In this document: positions 1 through 5,913 of the stretch, in pieces
Position numbering within the stretch: position 1 is the stretch's first letter
Layout of the letters: each line of letters begins with the position of its first letter
DNA from: Spirochaetaceae bacterium
GTDB taxonomy: Bacteria > Spirochaetota > Spirochaetia > Treponematales > Breznakiellaceae
Assembly (NCBI GenBank): GCA_031255395.1
Contig: JAIRSQ010000011.1
Location: 1 to 6,057, forward strand
Length of the DNA: 6,057 nucleotides
Direction of reading: 5' to 3'
Made by a program: the position numbers and the translations under genes
Notes under the pieces: generated by a model
What the model was told of the DNA's origin: nothing
The model's database searches: none
The model's input: the letters and a program-made list of their open reading frames with translations, nothing else

Positions 1-50
1 CCCTCCGCCAAAGCCGCTTCCAGTACGATTTTTTTATCCCGCTCGCTCAA
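1..50 (-). CDS. Unknown protein, N-terminal 16 codons only (partial)
   Basis: Reading leftward from position 50 there is a TTG codon followed by an uninterrupted frame to the window edge, giving M(TTG)-SERDKKIVLEAALAE. Seven bases upstream of the TTG lies a very strong Shine-Dalgarno sequence, GGGGAGG on the minus strand, which is the main reason for calling a gene here. The peptide is charged and looks like an amphipathic helix, but it is too short to assign to a family. The gene is divergent from the large gene starting at 110, so the two starts share about 60 bases of control region. What is seen is the start signal and the open frame; that it is a real gene is inference. Confidence 0.5.
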   Translation of the reverse strand, partial: MSERDKKIVLEAALAE

Positions 51-57
51 CCTAAAA

Positions 58-64
58 CCTCCCC
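58..64 (-). promoter_or_regulatory. Ribosome binding site of the leftward edge gene
   Basis: The minus strand reads GGGGAGG, then seven bases, then TTG at 50-48. The strength and spacing of this site are what support a TTG start, since no ATG is available nearby in that frame. Confidence 0.5.
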
Positions 65-89
65 TAAATCTTGCCCGAAAAATGCCGAT

Positions 90-118
90 AATATATGAGG
101 AAATTGTTCATGATACAA
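90..118 (-). promoter_or_regulatory. Possible sigma-70-type promoter for the leftward edge gene
   Basis: On the minus strand, TTGTAT (118-113, 3 of 6 matches to the -35 consensus) is followed by exactly 17 bases and TATATT (95-90, 5 of 6 matches to the -10 consensus). Transcription would start near position 83, leaving a short leader that contains the Shine-Dalgarno site at 64-58. The element overlaps the start region of the divergent gene. The -35 box is weak, so this is only a candidate. Confidence 0.3.
97..102 (+). promoter_or_regulatory. Ribosome binding site that decides the start at 110
   Basis: GAGGAA lies seven bases before the ATG at 110. The upstream in-frame ATG at 95 has no Shine-Dalgarno-like sequence before it and itself overlaps the start of this motif, so the ATG at 110 is preferred. 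Confidence 0.65.
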
Positions 119-2878
119 CTAACTTTTTCATTAAAATACCAGTCCCAGCTCCGACGCGTAAGGACAAGTATATATAATAAGCTGGTACAGTCCGTTGTCA
201 ATAACATAAAAATTTACGGCGGGAGCGTAAAGTACGAATGCCACACGATAACAGCTTTGTTTGACGAAGAAAGTTTTGCCTTTTGGCTTGACGTTTTTTC
301 GATCATTGAAAACCTGAAAAAGATATTGAACGCGGCAAAGCGGGAATTATACGGACATATTTGTATTCTCAGCGATGCCATCGATCACGAAAAAATGCAT
401 AATTTTTTAAATTCGATTCCGTTTGCAAAGATTGACAGCGGAATATGGTGCACGCGTCCCGTGCAAAAAAAACTTGACAGTTTTTTTTGTTTTAATGAAT
501 TTCGCGCGACGGGTAGAGGCATCAATCCGCCTGAGCCGGTCGCGGAAGTAAAAAACATTCCAGCGGCAGAAGTAAAAAGACAGTATCCGACTCGGAAGAT
601 TATAAGCGATTATTTTCGCGAAGGAAACATCGGCGGAAACACCGCGCTTTTGGGCAGGGATTTTATCGGGAAACGCGATTATCTGCATTGGTACTGCGGC
701 AGTTACGGAGAAAATTTTATTCCGCTTGTCATCCGCTTCGGTTCGTGGGGTTCCGGCCTAAACTGTTTTTCCGACGCGCTGTCCCCGAAAATGCGCGAAT
801 TCATAGAAAGCAAAAACATTAAAATCCCGCAGGAAGCTGACGCGCTGTACGATACTCTGTTCGCGGAACGCTTACGTCGCGAATATTCCGGATATTCATT
901 GCAGAAAGCGGAACGTTTTTTTCAAATACTGACTGAAATATACAGCGTTGCCGTGTCTTCCGAAAGAAGAAACGGAGTTATTATTCTGGAAAATATTCAA
1001 AACGCCGACCAGAATATGTGCAGGATTATAACCGAACACGCATCTTACTTTGAAAAAAATAAAATATCCATATACGCTACCTGTAACCTTCCCGAACTGC
1101 CGGCATCATGGAAGAATTTGTTTACATCTGTAATAAATTGCCCGGAATTCGATGTTACTCCAGCGTTCCAGCAGGGAAATTTAAGCCCGGACATTTGGGA
1201 AGTCGCTTACGCCTGCGCCGCGCTTGGACGTTATATTCCGCCATTCATGTTTTTGCATTTTTGGCAGGAAGAAGGGAAAAATTCCGCGGCAATAAACAGG
1301 GCGATGGATTTGCTTTTTAAGCGCGGGATTATACGTTCGAAAGACGATCCCGAATGCGAATTGTCCGGCTTTATCGCTAGAGCGGAAAATTTGCTTGGAA
1401 ACCGCGCAGCGTACATACGCGACATGACGGCAAAGTTTTTGATTTCGTGGACATCCAAAAGAAAGTTAAAACCGTGTTTTAATCTGCTTGAAGCGCTTCG
1501 CTATTTGGGCGGCGACATATCTCCGATTCTCGCGCTCGAGGCGATAAGGCAGGATGTAATCAATAACACCTGCGGCGATATAGACAAAGCCGTTGACGAA
1601 AACCGTTTTACGGAAATATGCGGAGAAGAATACGCTCCGTCTTTGTATTACATCTATAAAACATCGAAAGTCCTGTTATACGGGAATGAAGCGGAAATTC
1701 ATGACACGTTTTCCAGACTGCCTGTTCCCGAAACAAAAATATCAAACTATAAAGCGCAGATTCTTACGAAGAACGCCTTTTACAAGATAGGCGTACAAGA
1801 CCACTCTACCGCTTTTGGCGAAATAAAAGAGTCGATGATCATCTGTCAAAACAGCCGGAATAAATATGGCATAGAGCAGGTGTATCGGCTTATCGCTTTT
1901 GTCAACCTGTCAAAAAACAAGCTTGATGTCGCCATAGATTACCTGTTGTTTGCTATCGAAGCGTCAGAGCGTGACGGCAATAATGTTGAACTGGCGCTAG
2001 ATTCTTATTATGCGGCGGGCTGTCATTTTATTTCCGGAAATATTTCAAAGGCCCGACGGCTGGCAAAGCAGTCGGAGCACGCGGCAAATATTTCCGGCAT
2101 GGAAGAATGGGCGATGCGCGCGAAGTTCTTTTCCGGGAGACTTTGTTTTGAGGCGGGCCGCTACGAAGAAGCGTTGAAAATATTCCAATGCCTTTGCAGG
2201 CATTATCACGCGGACAGGAATCCCGTCCGGTCACAGACGATAGAAGCGTGGATTTACAGAACAAAGCTGTATTTGTACGGAAAAAACACCGATGAGCGCG
2301 AGTTTTCTTTTGGAGACGGGTTGCTTTTCAATCTTGAAGCGGCATATTTTTCGTACGATTATGAAAAAGCTTTCGATATGTCGCGTTCAGCGCTTTCTTC
2401 ATTGCAAGACGACGGCTTTTTATTTATCGAACAGCCAGATTGGAGCAGCGGCTTCGCGCAATGCGAAATGCTTCAAATTTCTAAAAAAACATTTTACACC
2501 AGGATGATTACAGCGTGGCAGGCTCTGGCGCTTTCAATGCGCGATGAAAAATATTCCGACGAAGCGTTAAGGCTTATACAAACAGTTGTCAGGGACAGGC
2601 ATTTTAGCGAGACTGACCCTCACGCGCCGTTTCTGTTTTTTGTTAATTACAAAATATTGCGCCGGGCAAATTTTCCCGAACCGGACACAAATACCGCCAT
2701 AAGCATTGCGTTCAAGCGGCTCCAGCACCGCTCCAGCCGTATCGACGAAATTGAAACGCGCCAGAGCTTTTTTATGAACCAGTATTGGAATAAAACGATG
2801 TTTGAGAGCGCGAAAGAGCATAAGTTGATTGAAGGCCGTTTTAATCCCCGTCCCTCCTCACAAGCGACGGAGGGCTAG
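110..2878 (+). CDS. Large multidomain protein: degenerate STAND/AAA-type module with TPR repeats
   Basis: A 922-residue protein, numbered from the ATG at 110; an ATG at 95 would add five residues but lacks a ribosome binding site. Residues 1-130 contain the pattern N-N-I-K-I-YGG at 31-38 followed by I-T-A-L-F-D, which faintly resembles the GG..(GD)..A.F strand of class III nucleotide cyclases, without metal-binding aspartates. After a Pro/Ala-rich linker (about 140-160), a Gly-Arg turn at 182-183 opens an NTPase-like module. Its P-loop reads GSWGSGLN at 211-218, so the Lys and Ser/Thr of GxxGxGK(S/T) are Leu and Asn. A Walker-B-like VIILEN lies at 290-295, followed by NAD at 298-300. Residues 360-450 resemble a winged-helix linker. 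From about 540 to 720, paired helices of TPR type appear (for example around 630-660 and 670-700). The tail at about 871-890 carries a motif I associate with treponemal proteins of this build. Likely a cytoplasmic regulator or scaffold rather than an active ATPase. No transmembrane segment or signal peptide is seen. The exact function is unknown. Confidence 0.85.
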   Translation: MIQLTFSLKYQSQLRRVRTSIYNKLVQSVVNNIKIYGGSVKYECHTITALFDEESFAFWLDVFSIIENLKKILNAAKRELYGHICILSDAIDHEKMHNFLNSIPFAKIDSGIWCTRPVQKKLDSFFCFNEFRATGRGINPPEPVAEVKNIPAAEVKRQYPTRKIISDYFREGNIGGNTALLGRDFIGKRDYLHWYCGSYGENFIPLVIRFGSWGSGLNCFSDALSPKMREFIESKNIKIPQEADALYDTLFAERLRREYSGYSLQKAERFFQILTEIYSVAVSSERRNGVIILENIQNADQNMCRIITEHASYFEKNKISIYATCNLPELPASWKNLFTSVINCPEFDVTPAFQQGNLSPDIWEVAYACAALGRYIPPFMFLHFWQEEGKNSAAINRAMDLLFKRGIIRSKDDPECELSGFIARAENLLGNRAAYIRDMTAKFLISWTSKRKLKPCFNLLEALRYLGGDISPILALEAIRQDVINNTCGDIDKAVDENRFTEICGEEYAPSLYYIYKTSKVLLYGNEAEIHDTFSRLPVPETKISNYKAQILTKNAFYKIGVQDHSTAFGEIKESMIICQNSRNKYGIEQVYRLIAFVNLSKNKLDVAIDYLLFAIEASERDGNNVELALDSYYAAGCHFISGNISKARRLAKQSEHAANISGMEEWAMRAKFFSGRLCFEAGRYEEALKIFQCLCRHYHADRNPVRSQTIEAWIYRTKLYLYGKNTDEREFSFGDGLLFNLEAAYFSYDYEKAFDMSRSALSSLQDDGFLFIEQPDWSSGFAQCEMLQISKKTFYTRMITAWQALALSMRDEKYSDEALRLIQTVVRDRHFSETDPHAPFLFFVNYKILRRANFPEPDTNTAISIAFKRLQHRSSRIDEIETRQSFFMNQYWNKTMFESAKEHKLIEGRFNPRPSSQATEG
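2852..2874 (+). repeat. Short hairpin at the 3' end of the large gene
   Basis: CCCTCC (2852-2857) pairs with GGAGGG (2869-2874). Two more pairs are possible inside if one base is bulged. It sits in the last codons and is followed by CTAGTTTCGG, with no real T-tract, so it is at best a weak terminator. Confidence 0.25.
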
Positions 2879-2912
2879 TTTCGGACTATAATTCCACTAA
2901 CCTGTTTTTGGC

Positions 2913-2947
2913 GCGTTGTCGCTTGGCGCGTATAAACCCGACAACGC
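2913..2947. repeat. Perfect 9-bp inverted repeat between convergent genes
   Basis: GCGTTGTCG (2913-2921) and CGACAACGC (2939-2947) are perfect reverse complements separated by 17 bases. The repeat lies in the 80-base gap between the convergent stops of the large gene (2878) and rseP (2959). The position suggests a bidirectional transcription end or RNA-stabilising hairpin, but neither strand has a T-run after the stem, so a standard intrinsic terminator is not shown. Confidence 0.5.
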
Positions 2948-2958
2948 ACTCGCGCGAA

Positions 2959-4338
2959 CTATCCCTTCATGAAAAAGAGGATGTCTCCGAATAAGGCAAA
3001 CAGCATTATGGCCCCTATCAGCGCTATGCCGGCAGTTTGGTACGCCGATATGAAGCGGGGGTGAAGCGGGCGGCGGCGCGCGATTTCTATTAAAGACAAC
3101 AAGATTAATCCGCCGTCCAGCACGGGTAGCGGCAGCAAATTCATCACGGCCAGTGCTATCGATATCAGCGCTAGGAAGTTGCCGGTCGAGCGCAGTCCCG
3201 TACCCGTACTCTGGCTGAAACTGTCGGCGGCGACTTCGCCCGTCATGTAGGTTACGCGCACGGGACCGGAAACCGCTTTCGTAAGGTCTACGCCGCGAAA
3301 AAGCAGGGCGAGACTGCGTATCGAGACTGCCAGCGTTTCCCGCATCTCTCCGAAACCTCTGCCTATCGCTCCGAACAGCGAGTATCGCGGCGTGCGGTAA
3401 GTAGCCGCCTGCCACGTTATGCCAAGAGGGGTGTCGGCGTCCTGCGGCACGGCTAACTCCGTACCAACCGTTTTCCCGTCCCGTTCAGCCTCTATGCTGA
3501 GGGTTTGAGGGCGCGTGCCGCCGTCAAGGACTTTGAACATATCTACGGAATATAAAAACGGCTCGCCGTTTACCCTTACTATGCGATCGCCGCTTTCAAG
3601 ACCGGCCGCGGCCGCGGGACTGCCCGGCGTTACGCTCCCGATAACGGGATCTGCCCAAAAGTATACTCCTATTCGGCCCGCCCCGCTGGATTTTTCCAAT
3701 TCCGGCGAAATTTCAAAGTTTAGGATCTGCGGCTGTCCGTTTTCCTGCGCGTTTTCCCGCTGTACTTTGAAATCAAGCTTTTTTTCGGCGTTTACCGCTA
3801 TTATGCCTTGAATGTCGCGGTAGTTTTCGACAGGCTTGCCGTCGATTTCCAAGATTCTGTCGCCTGTTTTAAGGCCGGCGCGGGCGGCAGGATAACTTTC
3901 GCCGGGAAAAACATCGGAAACGAGCACGATGCGATTACCCATCGTCGTATACTCGAAGCCTATCCCCCAGATTACCGTAAAAACGAGCATCGCAAAGAGC
4001 AGATTGAACAGCGGGCCCGCAAACGCGACAAGTATCCGCGCCGCGGGCGGGGCTCCGAAAAAGCTGCCGGTATCCGGCTTCGTTTTGTTTCTGCCGCTTT
4101 CCCACGCCGCGCTAAACTCGTTTTCGCCGCGCATTTTGCAGTAGCCGCCTATCGGGAACACTCCCAGACGGTACTCTACCGTCCCAATTTTCTTGGCAAG
4201 CATGGGTTTGCCCCAGCCTATGGAAAACGCCTCGACGTCTATCCCGACAAGCCGCGCCGCGATAAAGTGTCCAAGCTCGTGCACAAAAACCACTACGCCA
4301 AGTCCGACAAGACCCAGCAAAATTTTTACCGCTAACAT
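2959..4338 (-). CDS. rseP: RIP metalloprotease RseP (site-2 protease, M50 family)
   Basis: A 459-residue membrane zinc protease that cuts substrates inside the membrane; in the known family the role is sigma-E-type stress signalling and removal of leftover signal peptides. The first membrane helix carries the zinc and catalytic motif HELGH at 20-24, and the second conserved motif, NLLPLPVLDGG at 400-410, supplies the third metal ligand, Asp408. Between them are a GPLFN motif (108-112), membrane helices near 100-128, and two PDZ domains (about 135-200 and 225-300), each with a recognisable A-A-x-A-G-L-x-(T/S)-G-D-R-I core. Two PDZ domains match the layout of Gram-negative RseP; the length is close to the E. 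coli protein. A last membrane helix spans about 433-455. The usual His after LDGG is Leu here. The start is fixed by AGGAG six bases upstream of the ATG. It is the last gene of the leftward carA block and overlaps the ORF before it by 7 bases. Confidence 0.95.
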   Translation of the reverse strand: MLAVKILLGLVGLGVVVFVHELGHFIAARLVGIDVEAFSIGWGKPMLAKKIGTVEYRLGVFPIGGYCKMRGENEFSAAWESGRNKTKPDTGSFFGAPPAARILVAFAGPLFNLLFAMLVFTVIWGIGFEYTTMGNRIVLVSDVFPGESYPAARAGLKTGDRILEIDGKPVENYRDIQGIIAVNAEKKLDFKVQRENAQENGQPQILNFEISPELEKSSGAGRIGVYFWADPVIGSVTPGSPAAAAGLESGDRIVRVNGEPFLYSVDMFKVLDGGTRPQTLSIEAERDGKTVGTELAVPQDADTPLGITWQAATYRTPRYSLFGAIGRGFGEMRETLAVSIRSLALLFRGVDLTKAVSGPVRVTYMTGEVAADSFSQSTGTGLRSTGNFLALISIALAVMNLLPLPVLDGGLILLSLIEIARRRPLHPRFISAYQTAGIALIGAIMLFALFGDILFFMKG

Positions 4339-4496
4339 AACGCTCTCCTGCGCGAGTCGAGAAAATTGCCCGTCATGAGAAAATTTCGGGTCGAAAAAAG
4401 ACTATGCCCCAGCATCGCGTCGATATAACCTTTTAATTCCAGTATCGTTGACATCGCGCTAATCTTTTCGTTTGCCGCCTGTTCGTCCGCCTTCAT
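4332..4496 (-). CDS. Unknown 54-residue ORF between carA and rseP
   Basis: The ATG at 4496 overlaps the carA stop codon as ATGA, and the TAG stop at 4334-4332 overlaps the rseP start as ATGTTAG. This places the ORF exactly between two real genes in a pattern typical of translational coupling. An in-frame ATG at 4517 inside carA would add seven residues but is less natural. The product begins MKADEQAANEKISAMS, continues with a mixed polar/hydrophobic helix-like part (ILELKGYIDAML) and ends in an Arg-rich stretch and a terminal Cys. No signal peptide or clear membrane helix is seen, and I do not recognise a family. The ribosome binding site is weak (CGGGAA immediately before the ATG), as expected if ribosomes arrive from carA. 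It could instead be untranslated spacer that happens to be open; length alone does not exclude that. Confidence 0.5.
   Translation of the reverse strand: MKADEQAANEKISAMSTILELKGYIDAMLGHSLFSTRNFLMTGNFLDSRRRALC
4344..4349 (-). promoter_or_regulatory. Ribosome binding site of rseP
   Basis: The minus strand reads AGGAGA, five bases before the rseP ATG at 4338. It fixes the rseP start and lies inside the end of the preceding 54-codon ORF, so rseP can be initiated independently as well as by coupling. Confidence 0.7.
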
Positions 4497-5653
4497 TTCC
4501 CGGCGGCCTGCCCGCATCCGCGCGCATTGTTACACGAGTCAAGAAAGCGGTCTATCAGGAATTCAGTGTCCCGCGGGCCGGGGCAGCCTTCAGGATGAAA
4601 CTGTACGGAGGAAAACAGGCCGTCCGCCGATTTTATGCCTTCTATAGTGCCGTCGTTCACGTTTACAAACCACGGTTCCCAGCCCGGCGGCAGACTCTCA
4701 CCGCGCACGGCGTAGCCGTGGTTCTGGCTCGTGATGTAACAGCGCCCTGTTTCCAGGTCGGCGCAGGGCTGATTCTGGGCGCGGTGGCCGTAAGGCAGTT
4801 TGTATGTGTCCCCGCCCGCCGCAAGCGCCATCAACTGGTTTCCCAAACAGATGCCGAATATTGGCTTGTCAGCGGAAAACGCCCGTCTTAGGCTCGCTAT
4901 CGTCTTGCCGCAGGCTTTCGGGTCGCCAGGTCCGTTCGACAGGAAAAGCCCGTCATATTCCAGATCGCGCAGATCGCTGTTCCACGGCACGCGTGTAACG
5001 GAAACGCCCCGCGCCAGCAGGCAACGCAGTATGTTTGCCTTTGCTCCGCAGTCAACCAGCGCTATCCTCAATGTCCGCTCAGAGGCTGCGTCCGGACTGT
5101 AAACCGTTACCTTGTCGCATGAAACTTCCGCGACAGGGTGGGCAGAGCGACCCGAATCGAAGCTAACGTCCCCTTCAATTATTATCTTTCCGTTCATTAC
5201 GCCCTGTTCCCGCAACCGTTTTGTCAGCGCTCGCGTGTCTATTCCGCAGACCGCGGGCACTCCGCCGCTCTCCAGCCACGAGGACAACGCGGCTCCGCTG
5301 GAGAAATGGCTCGGTTCCTCGCAGTTTTCGGACACTATAAAACCGGACGCCTGTATCCGCTCCGATTCAAAGTGTACCGGGATTCCGCGCTTGTCAATGT
5401 GCGGCGTAAGTTTCTTGGCGATAAGCGGCACGCCGTAGTTCCCCGCCAGCGGGTAGGTCGAGACGATTATCTGTCCGCGAAAGCTGGGATCGGTCAGCGT
5501 CTGCGGGTATCCCGTCATGCCTGTCGTAAATACGACTTCTCCCGCAACGCTCCGTGCCTTCCCGAACGACCGGCCAGCAAACTCGCTTCCGTCCTCGAGT
5601 ACCAGCAGTGCCTCCGGCCTTTTTCTTCTGCCCATGCCGTCTATTTTCCCCAT
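4493..5653 (-). CDS. carA: Carbamoyl-phosphate synthase small subunit (glutaminase)
   Basis: A 386-residue glutamine amidotransferase subunit that hydrolyses glutamine and passes ammonia to CarB, which makes carbamoyl phosphate for pyrimidines and arginine. The N-terminal small-chain domain spans about 12-145, with the signature GEVVFTTGMTGYPQTLTDPS near 38-57 and GIDTRALTKRLR near 137-148. The class I amidotransferase domain spans about 195-375, with the nucleophile Cys269 in GICLGNQ, YGHRAQNQP at 288-296, SQNHGYAV near 309-316, and the catalytic pair His353 and Glu355 in QFHPE. All catalytic residues are present and the length is normal. The start at 5653 has AGGGGA six bases upstream; a second ATG at 5635 would remove six residues and has a poorer site. 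carB is not adjacent: a 54-codon ORF and rseP follow with overlapping ends, and the right flank to the window edge holds no carB either. Confidence 0.97.
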   Translation of the reverse strand: MGKIDGMGRRKRPEALLVLEDGSEFAGRSFGKARSVAGEVVFTTGMTGYPQTLTDPSFRGQIIVSTYPLAGNYGVPLIAKKLTPHIDKRGIPVHFESERIQASGFIVSENCEEPSHFSSGAALSSWLESGGVPAVCGIDTRALTKRLREQGVMNGKIIIEGDVSFDSGRSAHPVAEVSCDKVTVYSPDAASERTLRIALVDCGAKANILRCLLARGVSVTRVPWNSDLRDLEYDGLFLSNGPGDPKACGKTIASLRRAFSADKPIFGICLGNQLMALAAGGDTYKLPYGHRAQNQPCADLETGRCYITSQNHGYAVRGESLPPGWEPWFVNVNDGTIEGIKSADGLFSSVQFHPEGCPGPRDTEFLIDRFLDSCNNARGCGQAAGK

Positions 5654-5659
5654 TCCCTG

Positions 5660-5665
5660 TCCCCT
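5660..5665 (-). promoter_or_regulatory. Ribosome binding site of carA
   Basis: The minus strand reads AGGGGA, then six bases, then the ATG at 5653. This favours 5653 over the second in-frame ATG at 5635. Confidence 0.55.
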
Positions 5666-5683
5666 GTCAAGCGTCCGGCCGCC

Positions 5684-5701
5684 CTAAGCGTTATCGGTCA
5701 T
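5684..5701 (-). other. Possible six-codon upstream ORF in the carA leader
   Basis: On the minus strand, ATG ACC GAT AAC GCT TAG (MTDNA, stop) starts six bases after GGGGAAA and ends about 30 bases before the carA start. Most of it lies within a 6-bp hairpin (CGTTAT at 5689-5694 with ATAACG at 5700-5705, five-base loop). The layout would suit a leader peptide, but so short an ORF can easily arise by chance. Confidence 0.2.
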
Positions 5702-5729
5702 AACGAGTTTCCCCGTTGCGAATGAGCCT

Positions 5730-5749
5730 CCCCGCCGCAAGCGGCGGGG
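5730..5749. repeat. GC-rich perfect hairpin upstream of carA
   Basis: CCCCGCCGC (5730-5738) and GCGGCGGGG (5741-5749) are perfect reverse complements separated by only AA; folded, this gives an 8-bp all-GC stem with a four-base loop. It marks the border between the GC-rich carA side and the AT-richer right end. There is no T-tract after it on either strand, so it is not a standard terminator. It could be a REP-like repeat, a mobile-element end, or a leader structure on the carA transcript. Confidence 0.6.
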
Positions 5750-5886
5750 CATTAAACCCAAAAGAAATAAGCTTTTAAGAACATCCTATAATCACCCATC
5801 GAACCAAGCAATTAATGTAGAATGGTTGGTCAAAGCGGCACAAATAGTTTATCGTGATATACACGGGCCGAAAACAGGATGTCGGT

Positions 5887-5913
5887 TATTGTTATCTTCA
5901 TCGTTCAACAATA
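5887..5913. repeat. 7-bp inverted repeat
   Basis: TATTGTT (5887-5893) and AACAATA (5907-5913) pair perfectly across a 13-base loop. It is the first of three closely spaced inverted repeats in this gene-poor stretch. Confidence 0.4.

Noticed and set aside
95..109. ATG at 95 as the start of the large gene
   Set aside because: No Shine-Dalgarno sequence precedes it, whereas the ATG at 110 has GAGGAA seven bases upstream.
2897..3415. Minus-strand open frame of 172 codons in another frame of rseP
   Set aside because: It overlaps rseP on the same strand in a different frame and is low-complexity Arg-rich sequence; the rseP frame contains the conserved LDGG motif and membrane helices.
3808..4335. 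Plus-strand open frame of 175 codons opposite rseP
   Set aside because: It lies entirely antisense to a well-supported rseP with conserved motifs; its composition is that of a GC-rich complement and it has no family features.
5138..5725. Plus-strand open frame of 195 codons opposite carA
   Set aside because: It is antisense to carA, whose catalytic residues are intact; the translation is Arg-rich and featureless, as expected for a shadow frame.
5787..5792. Perfect TATAAT as a promoter -10 box for the Cys-rich frame
   Set aside because: There is no recognisable -35 box or extended -10 at the proper distance, and such a hexamer is expected by chance in AT-rich DNA.
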